Shown: positions 21,778-32,985, counted from the first letter of the stretch. The stretch is 64,000 bases of DNA from Paraconiothyrium sp. Pb-2020 (GCA_022419385.1 JAJUBI010000001.1:992001-1056000); one strand, 5' to 3'. The notes: generated by a model from the sequence alone, not told the origin. Program-made: numbers and translations.

Positions 21778-24189
21778 TCAATCGGTGTACGTGTAGGCTC
21801 TCACAAGGTGTCCAAGCCCGTATCCAAGACTTGGTGGACAAAATGATAGTGACACCAACGGCCCAGCAAAGGAACTAAAGGAACTAGGGTCGCATTCTTC
21901 GCATTCGCCCTTCATACTACTGAATACCGCATTAGCCAATGATCTCAGCGACATGATTCTACAGCTCTGGATGACTGCGTTGCCGCCTATGCCCATGATA
22001 TCTGGCGCAACGGTATCTGGAGGTGACTCGACTGTGTCGCACGTAAAAAGGCAGCGGCCCCCCATTGTGAAGGCGACTAGACTCGTTAAGGGATGCAGGG
22101 ACATATCCGCTGCACCTCCACGAAGTCTTTTCCGTAGAATGCTGCTTACTTTCCACCAGTCGATTTTTGGCTTCACTCTCTGCTCATATTCTGTGAGAAT
22201 ATCGATATCTCCCTGCTCAGCACAAGCGGGCCGATGCTCCTTCGGGTAAGACCACTCTTCCTTTGACTTCTCACACAATGTAGCTAGCTCTTGCTGGTGT
22301 ATGTCACTTAGATTATCGAAGAACCTCCCACCAGCCGTGATAACCCAGACGAAACGATCAATCCAAGCGTCCCAAGTAATTTGCTGGAGGCTTGTACTAG
22401 TTGGTCTAGCTGTCGTGTTGCCGAAGCCCTGCGCAAGGAGATATCGGTCACGTATGGTAGAGATTGTGGAATCGATCCAAGCGAGGGTACTTGAGTGATC
22501 CGGCGAATTCGGGAAATTTGTGCTTTTCCAGTTGACAACCATGGGTGCAAAGCTTTTATTGTCTACCTGTGATATTATCGTGGAACTTGCTGCATTGCCG
22601 AACAGATATTTACAGGCATCGAATTGTTTTTCACTGCAGTTCCGCAACAGAGTTGATGTTTTGCTAGGCCTGTCCCAGTCATCGGGGGCAGGGTATACGT
22701 GAGGTACCCAGTGTCCCACGTAGGAGAAATTCGCTCTGAGAAGATACCCGCCTGACTCAGCGAGATCTCGGATTTGAGGCTCTTCGTGTAACCGGACAAG
22801 AGTGGGGTCATGACCTGCGTCTGTTTTGTACATTGGCTTTCCGAAGGAAGTAGAAACATGTTCACAAAGTAGTGCGTTAACCTGGCGCGGGATGCGCCAG
22901 TCCGGGACCCATGAAGGCAAATTGGCGTTGTTGACCTGATGATTGCGCATCATGGCTTGGTCTAGGATCCATGCGAATTGCTCATGGTTCAGCATTGTTC
23001 TGGCTGCCATCGTGTAAATGTCTTCGAAAGGTCTCTGATAGTCGACTATAATAGGAAGGTATTTAGAAGCGCGAAGTGAATATTCCGCTTCGGTATGGAG
23101 TTTCACGTCTCCAGCCAAGGCGGCCAAAGTGAAGAGTCGGTCTCTACTATCAGCGCACTCGAAATGGTCGAAAGGGTCGATCAGTCTTTGCAGACGTGTC
23201 TCACTTTGGTGACTATGTTCTCCCAACGCCCACCTTCTCCAGAGGCGGAACATAGCGACGATAGCACGCACTTCTCTGGTGTTTTCGAAGGCTGTTTGGG
23301 GTTGTGAATTCAGCACATCCACTACTAGACCTAACCGCACAAAGAGGATTTGTTCCGCGCCGCAATAAAGTACCACGTTTGGATTCATTGCAACCTCCTG
23401 AATGATCCAACGTCGGCCAAACCAGGGAAGGTTGATCAGTTTCAAGAGCCAGAACCGCAATGGGCCTAAATGCAACTTGAATTTGGATTTGGATGGTAAG
23501 TTTGCAAGGCGCGCAAGCCTGTCGATGCGCGCGACAGCTCGCTCTGCCGTTGTATTGTGTCCAAGCCAAACAAGTACTGTAGAAGCAATCCGATAAATAT
23601 CAGTCATGAGGGTAATGTGCTTACTCTTCTCAGCGTCGTCTTTTTGGTTGATGCATACAGCATCGGCCCAGAGCAATCGGGATGCGTCCTGGCGCCTAAA
23701 CAAACAGAGCGCATCAAATAGGTTCGCAGTGATGCGCATCCGGCCAGGTTCGCCAGGTTCGTTTTCATCATCAACCAAAAGAGACCGTGAAAATGTTTCA
23801 CCTCCCCACGTGTATGAGATCGCATTGTACAACGGTGTTTGTATGTCGTACAGATCAACAACATGGATGTGGCATCGTAGCTCGGTGGTGACTTCGCTGA
23901 CAGGCTGAAGCTCTAACAGGCGAGTATGCGTAGGCGAAGGCAGGTCTGAGTACTGATAGGCCTGTTCGGCTGTTATAGGAAGTGCGTGATGGTCCATCGT
24001 AGGCATAGCTGGATCTTGTAAGTAGAAGCGAGTGTGTTGTAAAGACTTTCTTGGTCGGGCTGGTAACTTGAAAGAGCGGCTATCCAAGACGCCGTGCTCT
24101 ACGATAGGTCGGACGATCGGCAGATGTGCCCTGTGAGCTGCAACAAGGCGCATATGGCCAGGCAGACCTCGACCGCTACAACGAAGCAT
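21778..24189 (-). CDS. HET-domain protein (heterokaryon incompatibility type)
   Basis: One uninterrupted frame of 803 residues. HET domain motifs from about residue 115: YNAISYTWGG, then SRLLWADAVCINQKD with the tail of the block in KSKHITLMTDIYRIASTVL and VWLGHNT, then RRWIIQEVAMNPNVVLYCG. The remaining 450 residues are alpha-rich and lineage-specific; there is no NACHT, WD or ankyrin partner. HET domains are TIR-like and can trigger programmed cell death during non-self recognition; whether this one does is unknown. The first ATG (24189) gives a basic 61-residue leader with no match; the Met at residue 62 (24006, MPTMDHHALP) may be the real start because typical HET proteins begin with such a short leader. 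A second, unrelated HET gene lies at 60-63 kb. Confidence 0.88.
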   Translation of the reverse strand: MLRCSGRGLPGHMRLVAAHRAHLPIVRPIVEHGVLDSRSFKLPARPRKSLQHTRFYLQDPAMPTMDHHALPITAEQAYQYSDLPSPTHTRLLELQPVSEVTTELRCHIHVVDLYDIQTPLYNAISYTWGGETFSRSLLVDDENEPGEPGRMRITANLFDALCLFRRQDASRLLWADAVCINQKDDAEKSKHITLMTDIYRIASTVLVWLGHNTTAERAVARIDRLARLANLPSKSKFKLHLGPLRFWLLKLINLPWFGRRWIIQEVAMNPNVVLYCGAEQILFVRLGLVVDVLNSQPQTAFENTREVRAIVAMFRLWRRWALGEHSHQSETRLQRLIDPFDHFECADSRDRLFTLAALAGDVKLHTEAEYSLRASKYLPIIVDYQRPFEDIYTMAARTMLNHEQFAWILDQAMMRNHQVNNANLPSWVPDWRIPRQVNALLCEHVSTSFGKPMYKTDAGHDPTLVRLHEEPQIRDLAESGGYLLRANFSYVGHWVPHVYPAPDDWDRPSKTSTLLRNCSEKQFDACKYLFGNAASSTIISQVDNKSFAPMVVNWKSTNFPNSPDHSSTLAWIDSTISTIRDRYLLAQGFGNTTARPTSTSLQQITWDAWIDRFVWVITAGGRFFDNLSDIHQQELATLCEKSKEEWSYPKEHRPACAEQGDIDILTEYEQRVKPKIDWWKVSSILRKRLRGGAADMSLHPLTSLVAFTMGGRCLFTCDTVESPPDTVAPDIMGIGGNAVIQSCRIMSLRSLANAVFSSMKGECEECDPSSFSSFAGPLVSLSFCPPSLGYGLGHLVRAYTYTD

Positions 24190-24310
24190 CCTTAGACATC
24201 TTCTATGTGGTCCTACGGGTCTTCATGATATATGCATAAGGGCGCGAATTCAAAAGAACGGGAACAAGACCAAAGCAGCGCCACGAACCAAGAATATGCT
24301 CGGTATAAAA

Positions 24311-25024
24311 TCACCCAGTGGATGGAGCTTCTTGCATAGTCATTTCCACCTGTTCGCGCATCCCAAGAACGAAGAAGAAGTGCACCCACATGACTGATAT
24401 GGCGATGAGCACGGCCTGCATCCCCACTACAGTCGCCTTCCCTCTCTTCGACCACACGTTCGGATATGCTAGCACCTTGACTACATCATCTACCAGCGCC
24501 ATATAAGCCACGCGATACATAGCTCTGTCGATAGCACCCATCACTATCCACGCCATCCCCCACGAAAACGGTATAAGCCTGAATACCAGTGTGCTTGCGC
24601 CCGTCGCGAGTCCTTGAACAAGGAACTCGCTTCTTCGCGCGGGTGCGCCGTCCGGTTGATCGAGAATAGCACCAACACCGTAGCTAGCTAGCATGTCCAG
24701 GATATAACTCAAGAGATTGAAAGGCGTGCGGAGGAGACGTCCGTACGTGAAGAGGACGGCGGCGCGGTGAAGGTCCGATCGGTGCGTGAAGCGTTCTCTT
24801 GGACGGGGCCGGGGTCGGTGGACGAGCGAGGCGAGCAAGTAGGTAGGAATGGCGCTAGCGAGGAGGAGTGCGCGGTGTGAGAAGGGGTTTGGAACGAATA
24901 GGATGAGGAAGATGCTTGTGAGAGCTGGAAAGTAGAGGTGGGCGAAGGCGCGCCATGCTGGGGCAGGAGGCGGTGATAAGGGTACTGAACCCTTTGGTGC
25001 TGAATCATCGTTCGAAGTGGACAT
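24311..25024 (-). CDS. Multi-pass membrane protein, function unknown
   Basis: Single exon of 237 residues from the ATG at 25024 (an in-frame TTG is two codons upstream). Four to five hydrophobic segments are visible, among them LYFPALTSIFLILFVPNPF, ALLLASAIPTYLLASLV, WGMAWIVMGAIDRAMYRVAY and VVGMQAVLIAISVMWVHFFF. The loop between the second and third is very basic (RPRPRPRERFTHRSD). I do not recognise the family. The consistent hydropathy over the whole frame and clean start and stop support a real gene. Its start faces away from the HET gene and about 440 bases separate it from the GNAT gene, on the same strand. Confidence 0.65.
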   Translation of the reverse strand: MSTSNDDSAPKGSVPLSPPPAPAWRAFAHLYFPALTSIFLILFVPNPFSHRALLLASAIPTYLLASLVHRPRPRPRERFTHRSDLHRAAVLFTYGRLLRTPFNLLSYILDMLASYGVGAILDQPDGAPARRSEFLVQGLATGASTLVFRLIPFSWGMAWIVMGAIDRAMYRVAYMALVDDVVKVLAYPNVWSKRGKATVVGMQAVLIAISVMWVHFFFVLGMREQVEMTMQEAPSTG

Positions 25025-25461
25025 TGTCAACTCAAGAGCTGTCTACAAGTGATCGCTGGTCAATCAAGAGACACGGTGTTGACAGTTTCAAGGGACGAAA
25101 TTATTGCCAAGCCTCCAATCACGGGTGCACGTGCTCGCGTGTTGCAAAGGCTTAGCGTGTCATCTTTTGATCGTGGAGCTTTGTCTCTACCACCAATGTG
25201 GTGCAACTACGCTGTAATCGATGCGATATACATTTGGCCATATTATCAAGTTTGAGCTTTCCCGCTACATGGGGAATTCACACGAATCGCAGCCAGGACG
25301 TTTATCTCACAATTATGAAGGTGAATGGCATGCGGTGAGAATGAACGGGAATCAGTGTATTACAGGAACAAGAACTTTACCGTCTTCCCATACGGTTACA
25401 GGAACGAATGGCCGGAGCTTACCCAGCGAGCGCCCTCTTTCGAAACCCCCTTTCTTGATTT
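25025..25461. other. Intergenic, nothing recognised
   Basis: Between the membrane protein start and the 3' end of the GNAT gene. Short plus-strand frames here are antisense or random. Confidence 0.45.
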
Positions 25462-26016
25462 TTACCGCAAAGCGTCTGGAAATGCCGGTCCTCTCCACTG
25501 CATGATAGCCACACCTTCACCCTTCTCTCCTTCAGCCGGTCTCTTGCACTCCAACACGCTCATGTCCATCAACTTCTCGTAGAACGGCACAGACTTCTCC
25601 CAGCTGCTCGTAAAGAGCAAGCTCCGCCTGAGGTGTGGCAAATCCTTGATCACTTCTTGCACGCATTTGATAAGCCACGCACCAAGCCCTTTGCCTTGGG
25701 AATCGGGATCAATGTAGACGTCGGTGAGATACAGGAAGGTCGTGAAGTCAGTGACGCAGCGGGCAAAGCCGAGGAGCTTGGAAGGAACCTTTTCAGTGCT
25801 CGGTACCGCTTGTAGATGCTCGTACAGCCCGAAGCAGAGTGAGTTTTCGAGCGTCTCGCGCATCACGTCTTCTGGTAAGGCATCTGCCCAGTAAAACGTG
25901 TCAGACGCGAAGGCAGCATTGAGCTCGGCGATTGGAATAAGAGTTGTGTCTGTCGAGATGAAGTAGGTATCTTTCGTCCAGCTGCGATGGGAAAGCTTTT
26001 GCTTTGCTGAGGTCAT
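25462..26016 (-). CDS. GNAT family N-acetyltransferase
   Basis: Single exon of 184 residues, the right size for a stand-alone GNAT domain. Order of elements: N-terminal beta strand and helix, KLLGFARCVTDFTTFLYLTDVYIDP (beta 3-4 hairpin region; quoted in part as FLYLTDVYIDP), the acetyl-CoA binding loop DSQGKGLGAWLIKCV (Q/RxxGxG/A), and a late PFYEKLMDM segment typical of these enzymes. It should transfer an acetyl group from acetyl-CoA to an amine; the acceptor is unknown. Likely cytosolic, no signal peptide. Confidence 0.88.
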   Translation of the reverse strand: MTSAKQKLSHRSWTKDTYFISTDTTLIPIAELNAAFASDTFYWADALPEDVMRETLENSLCFGLYEHLQAVPSTEKVPSKLLGFARCVTDFTTFLYLTDVYIDPDSQGKGLGAWLIKCVQEVIKDLPHLRRSLLFTSSWEKSVPFYEKLMDMSVLECKRPAEGEKGEGVAIMQWRGPAFPDALR

Positions 26017-26686
26017 GACGCAATGTTGTGTTCGACGGACAGATCAGATCGCTTCCGAGTCAATTTGCAGGCAAACTCACTCAGTGGTCAGTTGCTGCGA
26101 TGACCAGATAGTAATAAGTCACTCACCCAAGATTTGCAAGATTGATGTAGATGTTAACGTAGACAAAAGAGATTGTTAGAGTCAGTCTCGCATCGCGACT
26201 TCGGAGGCTATAAATTACGCATCAGGCTGAAGTACGAGGGGCATTTAGAGTCATCGACCGTATCTCTCGTACACTAGCTATGTGCCCTCGTACATTAGCT
26301 ATGTGCAAATCGGACCGAAGCGCTACCGATTCAGAGTCACGATGGTTCCGAAGTGCCCAAGTGGTGGAGTCGCCGGCAACAACCGGCGCTAAGCGGGGAA
26401 TAGGGCTAAGCTGGATGTAGCTAGTTGTGCCCGGGCCTGGCGATATCTCGTGCCGAGTCACGCCTTTTCGTCGAAACCATGACTCCACATGTCTTCACCT
26501 CAACACGAAGATGTCAACGTTAAACATGATGCCGTCCATAAGGTGAAAAATCTTGTATATCTTACGTTCAAGATGACAGTCGCCTAAATCCGATGAACTC
26601 CGCCCTCCTGTACAACCATCTTTTCCACGTTCATATCAGCGCCCAGACGTTTGGACCCCATCAAATACCAGCATAAGACTCTCAAA
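26017..26686. other. Divergent intergenic region with a short tandem repeat
   Basis: Lies between the starts of the GNAT and MFS genes. Contains two near-identical 20-nt units (see the repeat entry) but no supported gene. Confidence 0.5.
26266..26306. repeat. Two-copy tandem repeat, 21-bp period
   Basis: Two successive copies of CTCGTACAYTAGCTATGTGC, starting at 26266 and 26287, differ at one base (C or T). Could be a duplicated regulatory site in the divergent promoter region or a simple slippage product. Confidence 0.6.
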
Positions 26687-28289
26687 ATGTCTTCCCGTTT
26701 GAATGAGGATGAACCTCTACTAGGTCATCGGCATGCTGAAGCTACGAAATCCGATCGTGGGACATTATCCCACGTCAAGAGCCTCTTCTGGGGCCCCGCA
26801 TCAATAGAGCGATCTGTGGTCATGAAGTTAGATCTCACCATTCTACCCTACTTCTCGCTGATATGGTTTCTGTTCGGCGTAAACCGCGCCAGCTATAGTC
26901 ATGCCTACATCAGCGGTATGAAAGAGGATCTCGACTTCCAGGGCAATCAGTTCAATATGATGATCACGATCTACATGGTCTTCTATGCAATCTTCCAGAT
27001 ACCGTCCACTTCGCTCCTCACTTTGGCCCGTCCAAAGTACGTGTTCGTGGCTGCGAACGTGGCGTGGAGCGTTCTGACTCTACTCACATTTCGGATGCAA
27101 CATGTCCACCAACTATTCATACTCAGCGGCTTCGAAGGTGCGTTTTCGGCTGTTGCATATGTCGGAGCCCATTTCATCTATGGGTCATGGTACAAGAAGT
27201 CCGAATTGAGTACACGAGCGGCGATCTTCTGTTGCTTTGGACATACGGGGAGCATTGCAGGTGGATGGATCCAGGCTGGTCTGCTCTCTGCTTTCGATGG
27301 AAGGGGCGGTCTTCCAGCTTGGCGGTGGGTGTTTGTTGTTGTGTCGATCGTTACGATTCCTGTTGCTGCACTGGGTAAATCTTTTTATATCATACTGATC
27401 TAGGTCGTCACTAACACTCAGTGTAGGCTGGATTGTAATCCCTAACTTACCCGTACACAAGAGCGCGTGGTACCTCTCAGACGAGGAGAAGGATGTCGCC
27501 GTCACTCGTCTCGGCAAGACCAAGCAAACCAGCTGGGACCTTTCTGTCTTTCGACGAGTACTTTTGAGCTGGCAGTTCTGGCTCCTTCCTATGATATTCA
27601 TGCGTATGCCCCCTCCTACTTTGACCTAGATACCCACACCTGACTTCACAATAGTCTATTCCCTGTGCATCCAGGCCTGCGGCAACAACGTCATGCCCCT
27701 CTGGATGGCATCGCGAGGCTATACTACCATTCAGCAAAACACCTATCCTACAGCCATCTACCTCTTTGCCATTCTCGGCACCATAACCTATTCCCTCATT
27801 TCCGACCATCTGCAATCGCGCTGGCAGCCCTCGCTAGCCATCGGGATGACATTCATCATCGGATCAGCTATTCTTGTTGCCGACCCCGCCGCAGATGCAT
27901 GGCACTTCTTCGCCTTTTACCTGCTCGGGACTACGTATGCGCCGCAGGCTGTGTGGTACAGCTGGATGGCGGATGTGACAGCGCACGATGTCCAGCTCCG
28001 CGCGATCACGACAGGCTGGATGAACAGCTTTGACTTTGCATTTGTGACGTGGTGGCCGTTGGTGTTCTACCCCGTTACCGATGCACCGCACTACGAGAAA
28101 GGTTACATCGCGAGCTTGGTAACGGGAGCGCTGGTTGTGCCTTTCGTAGGATTAATTGCGTATCTTGAGACCAGGGATCGCAGGAACGGGAAGATTGGAT
28201 TAAACTTTGATGCTCAAGGCGAGGAAAATGACGATATGGTAAACGAAGACGTTGACTCGGGCTTAGTGAGTGTGCCGCAGATATCGTAG
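26687..28289 (+). CDS. MFS permease, anion:cation symporter family (Dal5/Fen2/Liz1-like)
   Basis: Three exons, 26687-27374, 27427-27603 and 27655-28289; introns of 52 and 51 nt have CACTAAC and CTGAC branches and both joins stay in frame, giving 499 residues. The upstream frame begins at a TTG (26651); the first ATG is at 26687. Twelve hydrophobic segments are distributed in the usual six-loop-six order. The central loop has NLPVHKSAWYLSDEEKDVAV, a motif pattern typical of fungal allantoate, pantothenate and related permeases, and the first helix region has DLTILPYFSLIWFLFGVNR. Plasma membrane uptake of an organic anion by H+ symport is likely; pantothenate, allantoate or a biotin precursor are options that cannot be separated from sequence alone. 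Confidence 0.9.
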
Positions 28290-29403
28290 GATCGGGTAGT
28301 CTGTGTTGGGCAAGGGAAGGATAAACACTTGTAAGCCGCCTATGAGAAGGGCAAAGCATGTGCTATGAGGATCAAGAGTACTGAAGACAGAGCATCACGC
28401 CCGTTGAACAGCTGATGCGCGGATATGATGCATAGCACAAGAAGCTGAACCAAGGATGAAGAGGAATGAATGCGTTGAGAAGTGTCATTTCTGCACGCGC
28501 CAACCCGCGTCAGATATTGGGCATAAGCGTACATGCTACGTGCCGGGTGTACGCCATCTCACACTTCGTTTAGAAGATAGCTTACCACAACCGATGGTTG
28601 AAGACGTCAGCGACCTCTGCCGTATAGGGCTTATGGGTTCAACTACTCGCGTGGCACGAACTCGGGTTTGAGGCATGGGTATCTGCAGCACTCCTCTACC
28701 ACTGCATTTTCTGTTATCTTACAGCTTGCGATGCAAGATCGCATACCACGGCAACTTTCCATCAGACAGAGGCTTACAATATTGCCTGGCAGCGTATGAC
28801 CGCGCCGCATTAGGCGACCTGACGACGCCCGAACCTCAGCCCCCATTCTTCTCAAACACAATTGATGCACCAACGCATGATCAGTTTTCGCTGTCACAGC
28901 CACCTGTATTACGCACCTCTGCTTATAGCAGCCCCCACCAGTTCTTCATCTTCGCGTGGGAGTCGCTTGCGGTCATTCTCGGTCGCTTTCCTGACACGCC
29001 AGGGTGAATACTTGGATTGCGAAAAAGGCACCCTATCGCGTTTCGCACGACATGAAAGACATCGCCGCACATGACCATTTGGCGTAGAAGGCTGCTTCGT
29101 TCCAGCGTATCGTGTTTGCGCGCTTCCCCTGTCAAGCTGCGCCCGTAGGTCAGCGGCACGGCAGACACTGAAGAGCGTGTTGTGAAATTAAATTTGAATG
29201 GCATTTTCCTGAGTCATTACTACCCATCGTCAACGCTGCCTTACGCCTTATTCCCGCAGCATAGCTTGTACGTCCATACGTGTACCTATAAAGTACACAT
29301 AGATGTCAAGTACTCCAACATCTCTTCTCCACTGATCAATCCCACAACGAGTTAGTCATCCTTATCTGAGCATCCTCGTCCATTCAAATCTTCAAAGATT
29401 GAA
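28290..29403. other. Intergenic, nothing recognised
   Basis: About 1.1 kb between two plus-strand genes. Short frames only. A TATA-like CTATAAAG at about 29285 lies roughly 115 bases upstream of the EthD-like gene's ATG. Confidence 0.45.
29285..29292 (+). promoter_or_regulatory. TATA-like element of the EthD-like gene
   Basis: CTATAAAG about 115 bases before the ATG at 29404. Positional inference only. Confidence 0.3.
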
Positions 29404-30216
29404 ATGCACGTTCCCGTCCTGTTCCCTCTCCTCTCCCTTGTCCGTCTCACTACCGCCTTTCCTTCCTCATCCAACAACACAACATCATGCATCCCCACTA
29501 CTCCCGACTACACCAACTGCTCCCCCTTGGAAGGCTCCAACTCCTCCTTAGCTAAGCAGTGCCCGCACCACTACACATTCCCCGAGTTCGCACCCGGCAC
29601 AGGATCCAACCGTCAGCCGTACTTCCGCTTCCTGATTTTTTTCAAGATGAATCTGGATATATGCGAAGAGCAGGCGCACGAGCATTGGAAGACTGTACAT
29701 GCGGATTTGACACTCGCGGTGCGTAGGCCCGGTATCAAGTATCCATGTCTTAGACATTGATACAAGGTACCCATCACCACCCTTCTAACTTAGACTGACA
29801 TTGTTCCGTACATCTAGTCGAGAAATACAGGCATTTTGATCGAGAGATACGTGCAGTTCCACGCTGATCGAGAGCATAGAGATGCGATTCGGAGTCTGGT
29901 GGATACAGGGAGTGTGGAGGTTGCGCCGTATGATGGAATTGCGGAGTTCCATGCTAAAGACGCTGCGTCAGTCTTGAAGTTTATCAACAATGCTTTCGGA
30001 GATGATCAAATCGTGAGGGATCAGGGGTACTTTGTGAATGAGGGTATAAAGTTGCAGGTTATGGCTGGTAAGTTAAGATACAGGATCTGTGACAAAAGTG
30101 CATTGGCTGACTGTGGTATAGGATACGATACGCTGATCTACGGGTCGAAGATCGAGACATCTTGTGGTACTGATGGTATATTGCCTGGTGACCCCCGTTT
30201 CAACAACGCGTTCTGA
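29404..30216 (+). CDS. Secreted EthD-domain protein
   Basis: Three exons, 29404-29718, 29818-30067 and 30122-30216 (introns 99 and 54 nt), give 219 residues. The N-terminus MHVPVLFPLLSLVRLTTAF is a signal peptide, followed by a Ser/Asn/Thr-rich segment with several N-glycosylation sites and four cysteines. The EthD-type ferredoxin-like fold starts at FRFLIFFKMNLDICEEQ with EHWKTVHADL (the conserved H-W-...-H-x-x-L pattern), continues across the first junction as TLASRNTGI, and ends with VNEGIKLQVMAGYDTLIYG. EthD-like dimeric alpha/beta barrels assist oxidation or dehydration of aromatic compounds. Secretion is unusual for the family, whose members are mostly cytosolic. The second intron is 54 nt without an in-frame stop, so retaining it would add 18 residues. 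Confidence 0.82.
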
Positions 30217-30933
30217 GCAATAGGTTTCCTTGGTCCTGCTACTGGAGGGAGTGGAATTAGATCTGGTGATGCGCGGGCGCATTATATAGAGGTCTTCCCC
30301 TCGTCTTGTTGGCTTTTCGTTTTGCGTTACTGTCCGATTAGAAGCTGACTTGATTGCACTGTCGCGAGGTGCTTCTCCCTTATAATCCTTGGAAGATCTT
30401 CAGGGCGCAGATGTTTTCTCGGCGGAATGAGGCACCAAGGGGCTTATTGAGAATCTTTTAGGCCTAGCGTAGTGAATTCGAGAGCCGAGTACAGTGTATG
30501 CGAAACTCGTGCCATATATGCGCTCTGCAACGTCGTGGTGGCGGAACATAGCGCCTATAACTACCCATCAAACGAAGAACGAGCTCCATCTTTGCTTACT
30601 TTTACGCCAAAGAGCGACGTCAGTTGTCGAGATCTTAATATAGCGACAGTCGGGTCCTGCGGCTGAAGTGGCGCTAGTCCCACTACTGTAAGCCCTCAGA
30701 GCTAACCCCACAAAAAGGATCTGTGTGCTCCCGCTAGGATGTCACCTCCCGAGACTCATTTCGGAACTAAATTGCCAATTGGCACCCCTTCAACGGCCCT
30801 TCTGATACTCCAGCATGCCCTTGATAACGCCGTTACGTTCGGTATGATATCTCGACATGGCGATTACGCGGAGAATCGCCTTGGACGGAGCGATTCACCC
30901 CATGGCAAGCCCACCGAAGCTATTCTCGCCTGA

Positions 30934-30963
30934 GCTGAAGCGCGCTGAAGCGCGCTGAAGCTA
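30934..30963. repeat. Tandem decamer repeat
   Basis: GCTGAAGCGC twice followed by GCTGAAGCTA. Short, probably slippage. Confidence 0.55.
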
Positions 30964-31102
30964 GCGATGATCTGCATAATGGGGGTACATCGTGCTGTTG
31001 ACGGTGGAACCTGGTAAGCGTTGTCCCTCGTACTCGGTGCACAGCTCTTCGTCAGGCCTCTACCTGGTACTTTGCCTCGCTGTACTCCGCCTACTTCCGC
31101 GT

Positions 31103-31109
31103 TATAAAG
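31103..31109 (+). promoter_or_regulatory. TATA-like element of the CBM18 oxidase gene
   Basis: TATAAAG about 60 bases upstream of the ATG at 31170. Confidence 0.35.
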
Positions 31110-31169
31110 CATGTAGCTGTCGCCCATAGCCATTCTTCGTCATCGGGCGCACATCTACACTCGTTCATA

Positions 31170-32985
31170 ATGAAGGGTCTTTCGTTCCTGGCCGTCGGCC
31201 TCTTCTCCGGGGCATTGGCCGCCACTGTTTCCAAGGACGCCACTTGCGGGGGAACCAACAAATACACCTGTCTTGGTAGCACATTTGGCGACTGCTGTAG
31301 CAGCGCCGGATGGTGTGGTTCTACCTCCGCATACTGTGGAACCGGATGCCAGTCGGGTTTTGGAAATTGTGGAAGTAATAACGGAGCTTCGAGTTCAGTG
31401 CCAAGCAGCACCAAGGTCTCTTCCGCCACCTCAAAGACTTCGTCCACCACTTCGTCACCGTCTGCGACTACCTCCGGCTCTGCCACGCAGTGTTTGAGCG
31501 GAAAGAAGGTGCCTTACAAGATCTCATCGGACGCAGCCTATACCCAGCTTGCTGAGCCCTATAACCTACGCCTGCCGTACAAGCCTGCTGTTATCGTTCT
31601 ACCGACAACGAACCAGCATGTACAGAATGCCGTTGTTTGTGGCGCAAAGGCTGGCTTGAAAATTCAGGCGAAATCTGGCGGCCACTCTTACGCGAGCTTT
31701 AGCAGTGGAGGAAAAGATGGGTCGATGGGTGAGTCTATCTGGCGGAAAAGTTGCGACATCGTTACTGACGTTGTTCTAGTTATCGATTTAGAACCTTTCC
31801 AGACCGTCGCTTTGGATACCTCATCTGGCGTCGTGCAGGTTGGTGGTGGTGTGCGCTTGGGTAACCTTGCGGACGGTATCTACCAGCAGGGCAAGCGAGC
31901 CCTTTCTCACGGAACCTGTAAGTTCGATCAACGTGATGAATGCCTGCGTCACACTAATATATATCCTAGGCCCTGGTGTCGGCATCGGTGGACATTCCAC
32001 GCATGGCGGATATGGCACGACTTCGCGAAGCTGGGGTCTCGCCATGGACGCGATCGTTGCTGCCGACGTCGTCCTTGCTAATGGTACTCTCGTCAAAGCT
32101 AGCTCGACTCAGAACTCTGAAATTTACTGGGGCATCCGTGGAGCTGCGGAGTCTCTCGGTATAATCGTCAACTTCTACATGCAGACGCGTGCTGCACCTG
32201 AGAGTGTCACTTACTTCGCTATTCCATGGACTGGAATGTTCGACAAGAAGGCCACCTTCACTAACGGATGGCTGCGTCTGCAAGAGATTGCACGCAACTC
32301 TTCCGTCATTGACAACCGCATCTCGTTCGGCGTCTACCTTGACAACGCTGGAACCTTCAGTCTGTCCGGATTCTTCTCAGGTACTGTGGACGAATTCAAC
32401 TCGAATATCAAGCCTGAGTTCTTGCGGAACATGCCCACAGCTGGCACCGCGACAGTCAAATCCTACGATTGGTACGACTATCTCGTTCTCCTCGGCGGTA
32501 AGACCACGATCAAAGAGCCTACCACAGGCTACGACGAGCACGACACCTTCTTCGCGAAATCGCTCACCGTCCCTGAGAAGGACGGCCTCTCAGCCGCGGC
32601 TCTCAACGCCTATTACGATTACATCAAGGCCGGCAGCACAACTTTCTACTCAATCATCAACCTCTACGGCGGGCCTGGCTCTGCGATCAACAAGAAAGAC
32701 ACCAATTTTGCAGCTTACGCTGATCGCGATAGTTTGTGGGTATTTCAAAACTACGGACAAGGTGCAGGCACGGTTGATTACATGGACGGCATGAACAACG
32801 CTATCATCAAGGCGCAGCCTAACACGAGTTTCGGCGCGTATCTCAACTATGTGGATCCGAGCTACGATGCTGCAACTGCGCATAAACTTTACTACGGCGA
32901 CGCCTTGTATGCGCGCTTGTTGGCGTTGAAGAAGAAGGTGGACCCGCAGAATGTATTCTGGAATCCTCAGTCTATCGGGGCTTGA
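31170..32985 (+). CDS. Chitin-binding (CBM18) berberine-bridge-type FAD oxidase, secreted
   Basis: Three exons, 31170-31728, 31780-31917 and 31970-32985 (introns 51 and 52 nt), give 570 residues. Signal peptide MKGLSFLAVGLFSGALAA. Residues about 20-70 are a hevein-like CBM18 module (CLGSTFGDCCSSAGWCGS and later CGTGCQSGFGNCG, eight cysteines), then a Ser/Thr linker (about 75-105). The FAD_binding_4 domain begins near YKISSDAAYTQLAEPYNLRL. The FAD attachment His is His172 in KSGGHSYAS; the second attachment residue is Cys233 in GTCPGVGIGGHSTHGGYG, whose codon is split T|GC by intron 2. So bicovalent FAD is expected. The C-terminal BBE motif is YLNYVDPS with KLYYGDALYARL and DPQNVFWNPQSI. Members oxidise oligosaccharides or alkaloids; the chitin module suggests action on chito-oligosaccharides at fungal or insect walls, which is inference. 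Confidence 0.92.

Larger units (their letters stand above)
30217..31169. other. Intergenic with a short tandem repeat
   Basis: No gene recognised. Around 30934-30963 the decamer GCTGAAGCGC is repeated almost three times. A TATA-like TATAAAG lies at 31103-31109, about 60 bases before the next ATG. Confidence 0.45.

Noticed and set aside
28675..29007. 110-codon plus-strand frame
   Set aside because: Mixed composition without motif; overlaps equally long frames on both strands, typical of chance.
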